Below are positions 43,194 to 51,401 of a stretch of DNA of 64,000 nt, piece after piece. The notes under the pieces are model-generated. The model ran no database searches and had not been told where the DNA came from. It worked only from the letters and a program-made list of their open reading frames with translations. Source of the DNA: Scytonema sp035967975 (GTDB lineage: Bacteria; Cyanobacteriota; Cyanobacteriia; Cyanobacteriales; Nostocaceae). Made by a program: the position numbers and the translations under genes. Position 1 is the stretch's first letter. Each line of letters starts with the position of its first letter. Where the stretch lies: NCBI GenBank assembly GCA_035967975.1, contig JAWQFQ010000003.1, forward strand, positions 1 through 64,000, given 5' to 3'.

Positions 43194-44536
43194 GAACTAT
43201 GGTGTAAAGTACATATTAATGAAAATTTCTTTTCCCTATACCCCACTTTTCTTGCCAAGAGTATAAGTAGATGCCAGAGGAAATTAAGGAAGAAGAGAAA
43301 GGTAAAAAGTGTACTTTTCACCTTTGCCCTTGATTGTGGTAATGGTATTAAAGAAGAAAGAAATATGAATATTATTTATTTTCCTATCTATTTTCACCAG
43401 TTAAGATATGCACGTTAAAGCAGAACTTAGTACTACCTTTCATAAATTCTTATCGAAATAAGAGCTTGTAGTTGCGCTTTAGAGCGTTAGGGCATTTCTA
43501 CTAAAAAACTATCCCAAAATTTGTTGTTGTGCGGGATTGATGTCCGCTGAATACTGCGTAGCTTTTCGGTAGCTGAGGAGCTAGTACAACAAGACCAAAG
43601 TAAAAAGTTACACATTAAAAAGAAAGAAGTTTTACGTTGTCAGCTTTTTAGCTCTTCCAAATGGTAGCTTTATTTCTACCGTCTTGTACTAGAAATCCGC
43701 TTTCTTGAAGAAACTGGGTTTCTTTTGCATTGTTATCCCTTGCAGTATTAAACGCAGATGTACGCGTCAGACTGAGTAGACATCTCCGAAAAAAATGTAA
43801 GGGCGTTAACGGTGTCTATCAATGATCGATCACTTAGGGACAAACTTAATTGCAATAGGAATATGCTGAAAAACTCAGCTTACCCCCATAGTCTCTACAC
43901 TCTCTCAGATCCCCCTCCACCAACATAGAAAAATGGTAATATTTTCAGGTAAATAAACCACAGTCGTAAGGCTCTTTGCTGTACTCTACCTTGAATATCT
44001 TTGCCCAACGCTTATATAAATGGTGTGAGATGTCATTATGGTGAACACCGTTGTAAAAAGTTGAAGACTGTCTGCTGATAGCGAAAAGCTTACCAATAAA
44101 GGACTTCCAAATAAAAAATATCCAATTTTTTCTTGTGGTACGAGTATCTGACTTGTTAGGAATGAGAGGGTGCAGGTGAGGACGCCCGCCCCACAAGATG
44201 GATAATTTATTTCTTGGAAATCCCTAAGTTACCCAAAAAATCTCAGCTTAGCGAAATAACTTAAGTTGTTCCTTAACCTCAGGATTTTCTCTGGTGAAAA
44301 TTTTCTAGGCTTGAAAAACTGAAAGACGAAAAGCGTTCCATCCTTGACGAGGGTGCAGTAAAAAGAGTAATGATTAAAAATATCTGCACGTTTACTTATG
44401 ATGGAAACTTAAGTCAAGTTCGTTATCAAAGTTTTTAGCCTTACCACACAAGCAAATCTCACCTACCAGCTGTGTGTATTTCAAAATAATCTTTGCAGTA
44501 GAATAGCAAAACTCATGTAAGAGGTGGAGAAAAATT
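43194..44536. other. Long repeat-bearing spacer
   Basis: No supportable gene in 1.3 kb. It holds an interrupted inverted pair, CTAGTACAACAAGAC / GTCTTGTACTAG (about 43572-43692), a GCTTTCTTGAAGAAACTGGGTTTCT hairpin (43699-43723), and a shortened TAGACATCTCC...TGTCTA element (43777-43818). One minus-strand frame at 43945-44196 (ending YSKEPYDCGLFT) has no recognised family. Confidence 0.6.
43777..43818. repeat. Shortened TAGACATCTCC element, copy D
   Basis: TAGACATCTCCGAAAAAAAT, then GTAAGGGCGTTAACGGTGTCTA. The ends of the family are kept, but most of the right half of the core is deleted. Confidence 0.7.
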
Positions 44537-44929
44537 ATGAAGCAGGGTGATTCTGCGACACTCGTTCAAGCTGAAAAAGCAATTGCATACAAAAACGCGG
44601 TTTTAGACGATGAAAAACTTCAAGATGGTTTAAAAAGCATCAATCCGAAGTTTGGAGATTTTTGTACTCGTGTAGCAGGTGAAGCATGGGGTCTTCCATT
44701 AATTGATCAAAAAACCAAAGCTCTGATAACAGTCGCTGTTGATGTTGTCAATCAGGATCAAGTAGGACCTGGTAGCCCTTTTGCAGCACACGTGAATATG
44801 GCTATGCAACAAGGTGCTACCCGAGCAGAAATCGAGGAACTCCTTTTGTTTATGTGCGTTTATGCGGGATTCAATAAGGCTGCAGGGTGCTTTGGTGCCC
44901 TCAATGATATTTTCGGTCCTTCAGCATAA
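44537..44929 (+). CDS. Carboxymuconolactone decarboxylase/AhpD-fold protein
   Basis: A 130-residue all-helical CMD-family protein. The family region is WGLPLIDQKTKALITVAVDVV, then HVNMAMQQGATRAEIEELLLFMCVYAGFNKA. AhpD's peroxidase CxxC pair is absent; the only Cys residues (FCTR, FMCVY and GCFG) do not form it. It thus resembles the gamma-carboxymuconolactone-type members without obvious redox activity. GAGGTGGAG precedes the ATG. It opens a run of three plus-strand genes with NTF2-like and DJ-1 proteins. Confidence 0.85.
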   Translation: MKQGDSATLVQAEKAIAYKNAVLDDEKLQDGLKSINPKFGDFCTRVAGEAWGLPLIDQKTKALITVAVDVVNQDQVGPGSPFAAHVNMAMQQGATRAEIEELLLFMCVYAGFNKAAGCFGALNDIFGPSA

Positions 44930-45015
44930 TCTTCTGAGAAGCTCATAGAGTTGAGCCGATTAGTAAAGTCCATCACCTATCACTGCAATTCTTACTACTA
45001 TCACAGAGGTTTGAA

Positions 45016-45582
45016 ATGAAAAAGCGGACTAACTGCTACCAACAACTGTCTGCAGATTATTCAAAGCCAGGTTTAGTTGACAGTGTGTTAGCAAACAAAC
45101 TGATTAAAGACGCAGAGGAATATATTTCTCTTCGTGAAGAAAGCTTACCTGAAATCACTCCGGAATACGACTTAACACAAATAGAAAAGGAAAACAGGGA
45201 TTGGTGGCCAACCCACTGCGAAGCCCTGCGACAAGGGAGAGGAGACATTCTAGCCGGTGAATACGCTAATAGTCTTGTCTATCTGTGCGCTGATGGACCT
45301 TTTTATGGTAGAACAGCCGGAACAGAGAGAGAGGCAAATTGGTGGGCAGTAATTGCCCAACCAGGTGTAACAATGACTTGGCCTATTGTTATGTTTCATG
45401 GTGAAGTCGTCTACTTTGAATGGTACTGTATGGACGACGAGACGAATGAAGTCATTGCTAAAGGAAACGTAACTTGGCTCCGACGTGGACATAGAGGCGC
45501 ATGTTACTTAAAATGCGAGCAACTCACCTTCTATCGCGATGTTTTTGCACCAACTGAATTACTACAGTTGATCAAGCGCTAA
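45016..45582 (+). CDS. NTF2/SnoaL-like protein
   Basis: A 188-residue protein of the cone-shaped NTF2-like fold, judged from an N-terminal helical part (LVDSVLANKLIKDAEEYISL), a YANSLVYLCADGPFYGRT turn, and the strand-rich WWAVIAQPGVTMTWPIVMFH plus GEVVYFEWYCMDDETNEVIAKGN. Such folds serve as enzymes, carriers or binding proteins. No catalytic set can be named. AGAGG precedes the ATG. Its place between CMD and DJ-1 genes hints at a small-molecule detoxification role. Confidence 0.7.
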   Translation: MKKRTNCYQQLSADYSKPGLVDSVLANKLIKDAEEYISLREESLPEITPEYDLTQIEKENRDWWPTHCEALRQGRGDILAGEYANSLVYLCADGPFYGRTAGTEREANWWAVIAQPGVTMTWPIVMFHGEVVYFEWYCMDDETNEVIAKGNVTWLRRGHRGACYLKCEQLTFYRDVFAPTELLQLIKR

Positions 45583-45656
45583 TAAGACATGTAACAAGTC
45601 ACTCAGTGGCACACTGAAGATTTATCAGTCCAGATCATACAGGGACAAAAGACAAC

Positions 45657-46286
45657 ATGGCACTTACAGCTTCTAAGATTAAAGGAAAAATAGGCGTACT
45701 CATTGAGGAGCACTTTGACGAAATTGAGTTTCGAGCATTCAATGAGTTTTTCCCTGCAAATGGATACAAAGTAGAATACATATCCCATCTTTGGAACCAA
45801 GACCAATTGACCTTTAAGGGTATTGACTTAACAGAAGAAGTCACAGTTACGGTAGAAGTCAATAATATTGAACCTACCGATTATGAGGGGATTCTTCTGA
45901 TTGGTGCATATGCTATGGATCGTCTTCGTTATGAAGAGCGTCATCACAAAGGTCAGTCCAACCAAGCTCCAGCCGTCAAATTTCTCCGAAAAGCTGTAAA
46001 GGCTATGGATGCTGGTAGAATAAAGATTGGAACTATTTGCCATAGCCTTTGGCTCTTTTGTGCCGACCCAGAACTCCTTAAGAATCGTGAAGTTACTTGT
46101 GCTCACAACATCATATGTGATGTTCAAAACGCTGGAGGCATTATTATCTTCGATGGTGATGGTACCAAGGACTTACATATTGATGGTAATCTGATCACAG
46201 CCAAACACCCTAATGTAGTCGCTGAGTTTATGGACATCTTCTTAAAGGCAATGAACGAGCAGCAATTGCAAGTACTAACCAAGTAA
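45657..46286 (+). CDS. DJ-1/PfpI-family protein
   Basis: A 209-residue class I glutamine-amidotransferase-like protein. KIGVLIEEHFDEIEFRAFNEFF is the N-terminal strand-helix with the conserved acidic residue, and YEGILLIGAYAMDRL the next strand. GTICHSLWLFC carries the nucleophilic-elbow Cys (about residue 125). Members act as proteases, glyoxalases or redox-sensing deglycase-like proteins. HNIICDVQNAGG and ITAKHPNVVAEFMDIFLKA close the fold. It lies 74 bp after the NTF2-like gene and is probably co-transcribed. Confidence 0.88.
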   Translation: MALTASKIKGKIGVLIEEHFDEIEFRAFNEFFPANGYKVEYISHLWNQDQLTFKGIDLTEEVTVTVEVNNIEPTDYEGILLIGAYAMDRLRYEERHHKGQSNQAPAVKFLRKAVKAMDAGRIKIGTICHSLWLFCADPELLKNREVTCAHNIICDVQNAGGIIIFDGDGTKDLHIDGNLITAKHPNVVAEFMDIFLKAMNEQQLQVLTK

Positions 46287-46297
46287 AACAGTAAAAC

Positions 46298-46403
46298 TAT
46301 ACTTTGAGCGAGCAGCTATCAGCTATCAGCTATCAGCCATCAGCCAAGAACTAAAAGTGTCTTAGCTTAATTAAAAGCTCAGTTTATAACCGTACAAAGT
46401 ATA
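46298..46403. repeat. TATACTTTG...CAAAGTATA element, copy 2
   Basis: A 106-bp element with perfect 9-bp inverted ends. The left part has four CAGCTATCAGCTATCAGC-type units and the right part AAAGCTCAGTTTATAACCGTA. Confidence 0.82.
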
Positions 46404-46478
46404 AACTATAGCTAACTTGAAGAATTTGCGAATGAGGCTGTCATTTGTCATTTGTTCAAAGTAAATAATACAAATGAC

Positions 46479-46572
46479 TATAGCGTTTTCTAGGTTGCTG
46501 AGATACAAATTTATCTGCGTTTATCTGCATCCATCTGCGGTTAATTCTTTCTTCGGCGTACCTTACTAAGAT
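46479..46572. repeat. TATAGCGTTTTCTAG...ATCTGCGG element
   Basis: Best full copy of the ATCTGCGTTTATCTGCG family: TATAGCGTTTTCTAGGTTGC, then ACAAATTTATCTGCGTTTAT, CTGCGGTTAATTC, and GGCGTACCTTACTAAG. Other copies: 63488-63554 and, inverted and interrupted, 54540-54729. Confidence 0.75.
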
Positions 46573-46624
46573 AGAATTTTTGATAAGAACGCTCCAAGTA
46601 TAGTTTTTCAGAAATCAAGCAATT

Positions 46625-46882
46625 ATGACTCAAATACTTGATTCTCTACCTTCAGAGCAGCCCGATAGAATTCACTGCGCCTACGTTAATACCACTAGCC
46701 AGATTCAGATTGCTCGAATTGTAAATGTTCCCAATTGGTACTTTGAACGAGTTGTTTTCCCAGGACAACATCTTTCATTTGAAGCACCACCAGAAGCTCA
46801 GCTAGAAATTCATACAAGCACGAAGGTCTGTGCAATTTTATCAGATAAGATATTGTGCAACCGCTTACGCATCAACTTGTGA
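46625..46882 (+). CDS. DUF1830 protein
   Basis: An 85-residue cyanobacterial protein of unknown role. IHCAYVNTTSQIQIARIVNV and PNWYFERVVFPGQHLSFEAP plus LEIHTS are the conserved core. No catalytic residues or membrane helices. ATG at 46625. It precedes glgX by 99 bp. Confidence 0.8.
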   Translation: MTQILDSLPSEQPDRIHCAYVNTTSQIQIARIVNVPNWYFERVVFPGQHLSFEAPPEAQLEIHTSTKVCAILSDKILCNRLRINL

Positions 46883-46981
46883 AAGTAGTTAACCAGATGC
46901 AGTATCTTTGCAAAGTTTAAAACATCTTACCGAATTGGGGTAGATGATTAATAGACACTCTCAAGCAAGAGAAAGAGTAAA

Positions 46982-49102
46982 ATGACAGCAACAACACCTA
47001 AATTCCAGATAGAACTAGCCGTACAAAAGTACCAAGTAGAAGTGGGACGCTCAAATCCCTTAGGTGCAACACTGTACGAAGACGGAGTAAACTTTTCAAT
47101 CTTTGCAGAACATGCAACATCTGTCGAACTCTTATTGTTTGAAGAACCGAATGACCCAGAACCTATCCACACTATTAAGCTAGACCCCAGAAACAACAAA
47201 ACTTTCCACTTTTGGCATATATATGTAAAGGGGTTGAAACCTGGAACTGGCTACGCTTATCGAGTTGACGGTCCTCAAAATTTACACCAAACAGGAAACC
47301 GTTTCAACAAACATAAAGTACTGCTCGATCCTTACTCTAAGGGAAACGCCAATACACTCTGGAACCGCATTGATGCTTTAGGCTCAAAAGACAATCTCAG
47401 GAGCTCAATGCGTAGTGTAGTCATTGACATATCGGATTATGACTGGGAAGGCGATCGCCCTCTCAATCGACCAATGAGTGATACCATAATTTACGAGTTA
47501 CATATTGGCGGATTTACTAAATCGTCCTCCTCTGAATGCAAACATAGAGGGACTTTTTCTGGAATCATCGAAAAGATTCCTTATTTAAAAAAGCTAGGCA
47601 TAACAGCCGTTGAGCTTCTGCCAATATTTGACTTTGACGAAACAGAAATTGTCCGAGAAGTTAACGGTAAACCTTTGAAAGACTACTGGGGATACAACCC
47701 CCACAGTTTTTTTGCACCTGAAGTTTCTTACTGTTATTCTCCTAAGGAGAACAACCCGATTAACCAGTTTCGGGATATGGTCAAGGCATTGCATAAGGCT
47801 GGAATCGAGGTTATTCTAGATGTCGTCTTTAACCACACTAGTGAAGGCAATCATCAGGGTCCGACCATCAACTTCAAAGGTTTTGGGAATAGTACTTACT
47901 ATCACCTCGTACCTTGGGATAGGCAGTACTACATGGACTATTCCGGATGCGGAAATACATTCAACTGCAATCACCCAATTGCAGAGAAATTAATTGTGGA
48001 ATGTCTGGAATTTTGGGTGAAAGAAATGCACGTGGATGGCTTCCGGTTTGATGAAGGGTCTATTTTATCCCGTGGACAGGACGGAGCGCCTATGGTCCAT
48101 CCACCAGTCATTTGGCACATAGAAACATCTGCCGCTTTAGCTGATACCAAAATCATTGCAGAGGCTTGGGATGCAGGTGGACTCTATCTCATTGGTTACT
48201 TTCCTGGTTATCGTTGGGCAGAATGGAATGGGCGTTTCCGCGATGACATCAGACGCTTTGTCAAAGGAGATCCAGGATTAGTTGGAGCAGTTGCTGCACG
48301 CCTTGCTGGAAGTGCCGATCTGTATCAAGAAACTGGGCATTTACCGATTAACAGTGTTAATTTTATCACTTGCCATGATGGATTTACCCTGAATGATTTA
48401 GTCTCATACAACCACAAGCACAATCAAGCGAATGGTGAGAACAATCAAGATGGCATTAATGAAAATTTGAGTTGGAACTGTGGTGTAGAAGGAGAGACTG
48501 ACGACCCAAGAATTGATACATTGCGAAATCAACAAATTAAGAACTTTGCAACCATTCTTTTGCTTTCTCAAGGCGTTCCAATGATAGTAGCTGGGGATGA
48601 AGTCAGACGCACTCAAAAGGGCAACAACAACGCCTACTGTCAAGATAACGAGATAAGTTGGTTTGACTGGAATCTGGTTGAGAAGAACGCAGATATATTC
48701 AGGTTCTTCAAGCTAATGATTGAATTCCGTAGTTGCTACTGTCATCCTAGCTTACGCCGCAGTTATTTCTTCACTGGCGAAGTGAATGAACGCGGTCTAG
48801 CAGATATCTCTTGGCATGGTTGTAAGTTATATAGCCCTGGTTGGCACGACCCTTATGCAAGAACTCTGGCATACACTTTAGGAGGCTTTGATGGGAACGC
48901 AGATATACACGTCATGTTTAATATGTACTGGGAGGATATCGAGTTTGAAATTCCCTTTCTCCAAGACAGGAGGTGGTATAAAGTTATAGACACGGCTGAA
49001 CCTTCTCCTCTGGATATTGTGGAAAAAGGAAAAGAAACTATGGTTTCAGGTGATGTATATATCGTCAAAAACCGCAGTACTGTCGTTCTAATTTCCCGAT
49101 AA
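46982..49102 (+). CDS. glgX: Glycogen debranching enzyme GlgX (GH13 isoamylase type)
   Basis: Hydrolyses alpha-1,6 branches of glycogen in the cytoplasm; 706 residues. An N-terminal CBM48-like domain (NPLGATLYEDGVNFSIFAEH) precedes the GH13 barrel. Region I is VILDVVFNHTSEGN, region II DGFRFDEGSIL with the nucleophile Asp, region III TKIIAEAWDAGG with the acid/base Glu, and region IV NFITCHDGFTLNDLVSYNHKHN. FDEGSIL differs from the usual FDLASIL. The ATG at 46982 lies just after AAGAGAAAGAG. It stands ahead of the epimerase-STAS gene on the same strand (gap 37 bp), so the two are likely co-transcribed. Confidence 0.95.
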   Translation: MTATTPKFQIELAVQKYQVEVGRSNPLGATLYEDGVNFSIFAEHATSVELLLFEEPNDPEPIHTIKLDPRNNKTFHFWHIYVKGLKPGTGYAYRVDGPQNLHQTGNRFNKHKVLLDPYSKGNANTLWNRIDALGSKDNLRSSMRSVVIDISDYDWEGDRPLNRPMSDTIIYELHIGGFTKSSSSECKHRGTFSGIIEKIPYLKKLGITAVELLPIFDFDETEIVREVNGKPLKDYWGYNPHSFFAPEVSYCYSPKENNPINQFRDMVKALHKAGIEVILDVVFNHTSEGNHQGPTINFKGFGNSTYYHLVPWDRQYYMDYSGCGNTFNCNHPIAEKLIVECLEFWVKEMHVDGFRFDEGSILSRGQDGAPMVHPPVIWHIETSAALADTKIIAEAWDAGGLYLIGYFPGYRWAEWNGRFRDDIRRFVKGDPGLVGAVAARLAGSADLYQETGHLPINSVNFITCHDGFTLNDLVSYNHKHNQANGENNQDGINENLSWNCGVEGETDDPRIDTLRNQQIKNFATILLLSQGVPMIVAGDEVRRTQKGNNNAYCQDNEISWFDWNLVEKNADIFRFFKLMIEFRSCYCHPSLRRSYFFTGEVNERGLADISWHGCKLYSPGWHDPYARTLAYTLGGFDGNADIHVMFNMYWEDIEFEIPFLQDRRWYKVIDTAEPSPLDIVEKGKETMVSGDVYIVKNRSTVVLISR

Positions 49103-49139
49103 TTTTAACTCATCAACTTCACTTTTAGGAAGAGATCGC

Positions 49140-51311
49140 ATGAATAGCATCAATTTTTCGTTTTCAGATATGCTGGCTGGATATGTGACTGATTTTGACT
49201 CCCATCAAGGAGCTAATGGCACTTTCGGTATTAAAACATCAGACGGAAGGAGCTATAAAGTAGCATTAACCTCAAACACCTATGCTGAACTGGTACGCAA
49301 TTTAGGAGAACCTTATTACGATTGCACCAGCCAGATGAAGACAATGCTTGTTCCAAATCGGTATCTTTTTGTGTATGGCATTTTCTATCCTGAGACGGGT
49401 GAACACAACTTTGAAGGCAAACACATAGTTTTTCTAGGCAGGACAGAAAAGGAATATCTTTTTGAAAGACCAGACTGGTGGCTCAACCAGATACAAAGCC
49501 TTGCTAATTTTTACCTCAAAGCCCAGTTTGAAGATGGCGAAATTGATTATCGGAAATATCGCACTGGTATCGGTTTAGTTGGCTCCAAAGAAGATACTAA
49601 TCGTCAGGAAACTGATACCATTTCCCGACTGGTTTACGGTTTTGCCACGGCTTACATGATGACTGGAGACGATCGCTATCTAGAAGCTGCGGAAAAAGGC
49701 ACTGAATACCTGCGTCAACATATGCGTTTTTTGGATGAGGGCGAAGGGATTTGCTATTGGTATCATGCTGTTGACGTAAAGCCAGATGGTAGCGAGCAGA
49801 AAATATTTTCCTCAGAATTTGGGGATGATTATGATGCTATTCCAGCTTACGAGCAGATTTACGCGCTGGCAGGTCCTACGCAAACATATCGGGTGACGGG
49901 CGATCCGCGCATCATGAACGATATTGAGTTGACCGTCAATCTGTTTAACAAGTATTTTAAAGACAAAACAGATAAAGGAGGATTTTTCTCACACATTGAC
50001 CCAATTACGCTCAGCCCTGATTCTGAGAGTTTGGGTCACAACCGGGCAAAGAAAAACTGGAATTCAGTAGGTGACCATGCCCCAGCCTATTTGATTAACC
50101 TCTGGCTAGCGACTGGTGAGGAAAAATATGCTGATTTCCTTGAGTATACGTTTGACACCATTGAACAGCGCTTTCCAGATTACGACCATAGTCCGTTTGT
50201 TCAGGAACGTTTTCATGAGGATTGGAGCCATGACAAGACTTGGGGATGGCAGCAGAATCGAGCTGTCGTGGGTCATAACCTTAAAATTGCCTGGAACTTG
50301 ATGCGGATGAATCACCTCAAACCAAAAGAAGAGTATGTCGTTCTAGCTGAAAAGATTGCAGAAATTATGCCTGCAGTTGGCAGCGACCAACAGCGTGGAG
50401 GATGGTATGATGTTGTAGAGCGCATATTACAACCAGGACAAGAGGTACACCGTTTTGTATGGCACGATCGCAAAGCTTGGTGGCAGCAAGAACAAGCTAT
50501 TTTAGCATACCTCATCCTGACTGGCTCATTAGATAAGCCTGAGTATCAACGGCTGGCACGTGAATCAGCAGCTTTCTATAACGCTTGGTTTCTCGATAAT
50601 GAGGCTGGTGGTGTCTACTTTAACGTTTTGGCAAATGGGCTTCCCTACCTGCTAGGAACAGAGCGAGCCAAGGGTAGCCACTCTATGAGCGGTTACCACT
50701 CCTTCGAGTTGGCATATCTAGCTACAGTTTATACAAACTTGCTAATCACTAAGCAACCAATGGATTTGCACTTCAAGCCAAAACCAGGTGGCTTCAAGGA
50801 CAACATTCTGCGGGTTGCACCAGATATTTTGCCACCTGGTAGTGTACGTATTAGCGAAGTATGGATCAATGGGCAAAAGCATTCCGATTTTGATGCTGAG
50901 AGTCTAACAGTTAAACTGCCATCTTCTCAAGACGAATTGAAAGTTCGAGTCAGACTTCTTCCCACACAAGTATTCTTTGACGCAACACTATTGGAATTTA
51001 CTAATGGCACTGCCAAGATTTCTTTAAGAGGATTACTAGATGCGGATGCTGTAGGACGTTTTCAAGAAGAGTTAGCTAGAGTAACACAAAAGCCTGTCAA
51101 ACGTCTCGTCTTACTGTTCCAAGACTTGGAATGTATAACAACTGCAGGTATGCGGGCTCTCATTTTCATCAAGCAAAAGTTGGGCGCTAATGTGGAATTG
51201 TATGTCGTTGGCGCACAAGTGCAAGTGGAGCACTTTCTCAGGATGAGTGGATTTTGCGAGGGTGTCAAACTGGTAGATAAGTATGAAATGATTGAGCTAG
51301 CTAGTGTGTAG
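49140..51311 (+). CDS. N-acylglucosamine 2-epimerase-like protein fused to a STAS domain
   Basis: A 723-residue fusion. An N-terminal beta-rich segment (residues ~1-110) precedes an (alpha/alpha)6 AGE-family barrel (~115-560). Visible there are ETDTISRLVYGFATAYMMTG, YDAIPAYEQIYALAGPTQTY, WGWQQNRAVVGHNLKIAWNL, WWQQEQAILAYLILTG and SHSMSGYHSFELAYLATV. The last ~105 residues (618-720) are STAS: LVLLFQDLECITTAGMRALI, where Thr-Thr (667-668) replaces the usual phospho-Ser/Ser. STAS-containing sugar epimerases are uncommon. A sugar-responsive partner of the downstream kinase is a guess. The ATG at 49140 follows AGGAAGAGATCGC. The receiver-flavoprotein gene starts 90 bp on. Confidence 0.85.
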   Translation: MNSINFSFSDMLAGYVTDFDSHQGANGTFGIKTSDGRSYKVALTSNTYAELVRNLGEPYYDCTSQMKTMLVPNRYLFVYGIFYPETGEHNFEGKHIVFLGRTEKEYLFERPDWWLNQIQSLANFYLKAQFEDGEIDYRKYRTGIGLVGSKEDTNRQETDTISRLVYGFATAYMMTGDDRYLEAAEKGTEYLRQHMRFLDEGEGICYWYHAVDVKPDGSEQKIFSSEFGDDYDAIPAYEQIYALAGPTQTYRVTGDPRIMNDIELTVNLFNKYFKDKTDKGGFFSHIDPITLSPDSESLGHNRAKKNWNSVGDHAPAYLINLWLATGEEKYADFLEYTFDTIEQRFPDYDHSPFVQERFHEDWSHDKTWGWQQNRAVVGHNLKIAWNLMRMNHLKPKEEYVVLAEKIAEIMPAVGSDQQRGGWYDVVERILQPGQEVHRFVWHDRKAWWQQEQAILAYLILTGSLDKPEYQRLARESAAFYNAWFLDNEAGGVYFNVLANGLPYLLGTERAKGSHSMSGYHSFELAYLATVYTNLLITKQPMDLHFKPKPGGFKDNILRVAPDILPPGSVRISEVWINGQKHSDFDAESLTVKLPSSQDELKVRVRLLPTQVFFDATLLEFTNGTAKISLRGLLDADAVGRFQEELARVTQKPVKRLVLLFQDLECITTAGMRALIFIKQKLGANVELYVVGAQVQVEHFLRMSGFCEGVKLVDKYEMIELASV

Positions 51312-51401
51312 TTAAGGCAAACAGCCGAGACAAAAAATTATTTCCGTCAGCTCAATATGTGGGTAAGGCACGGAAAGAATATTAACGAATGAGGGAATAT
51401 T

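Noticed and set aside
43945..44196. 83-codon minus-strand frame
   Set aside because: No homology recognised, no ribosome-binding site, and it lies in a repeat-rich spacer.
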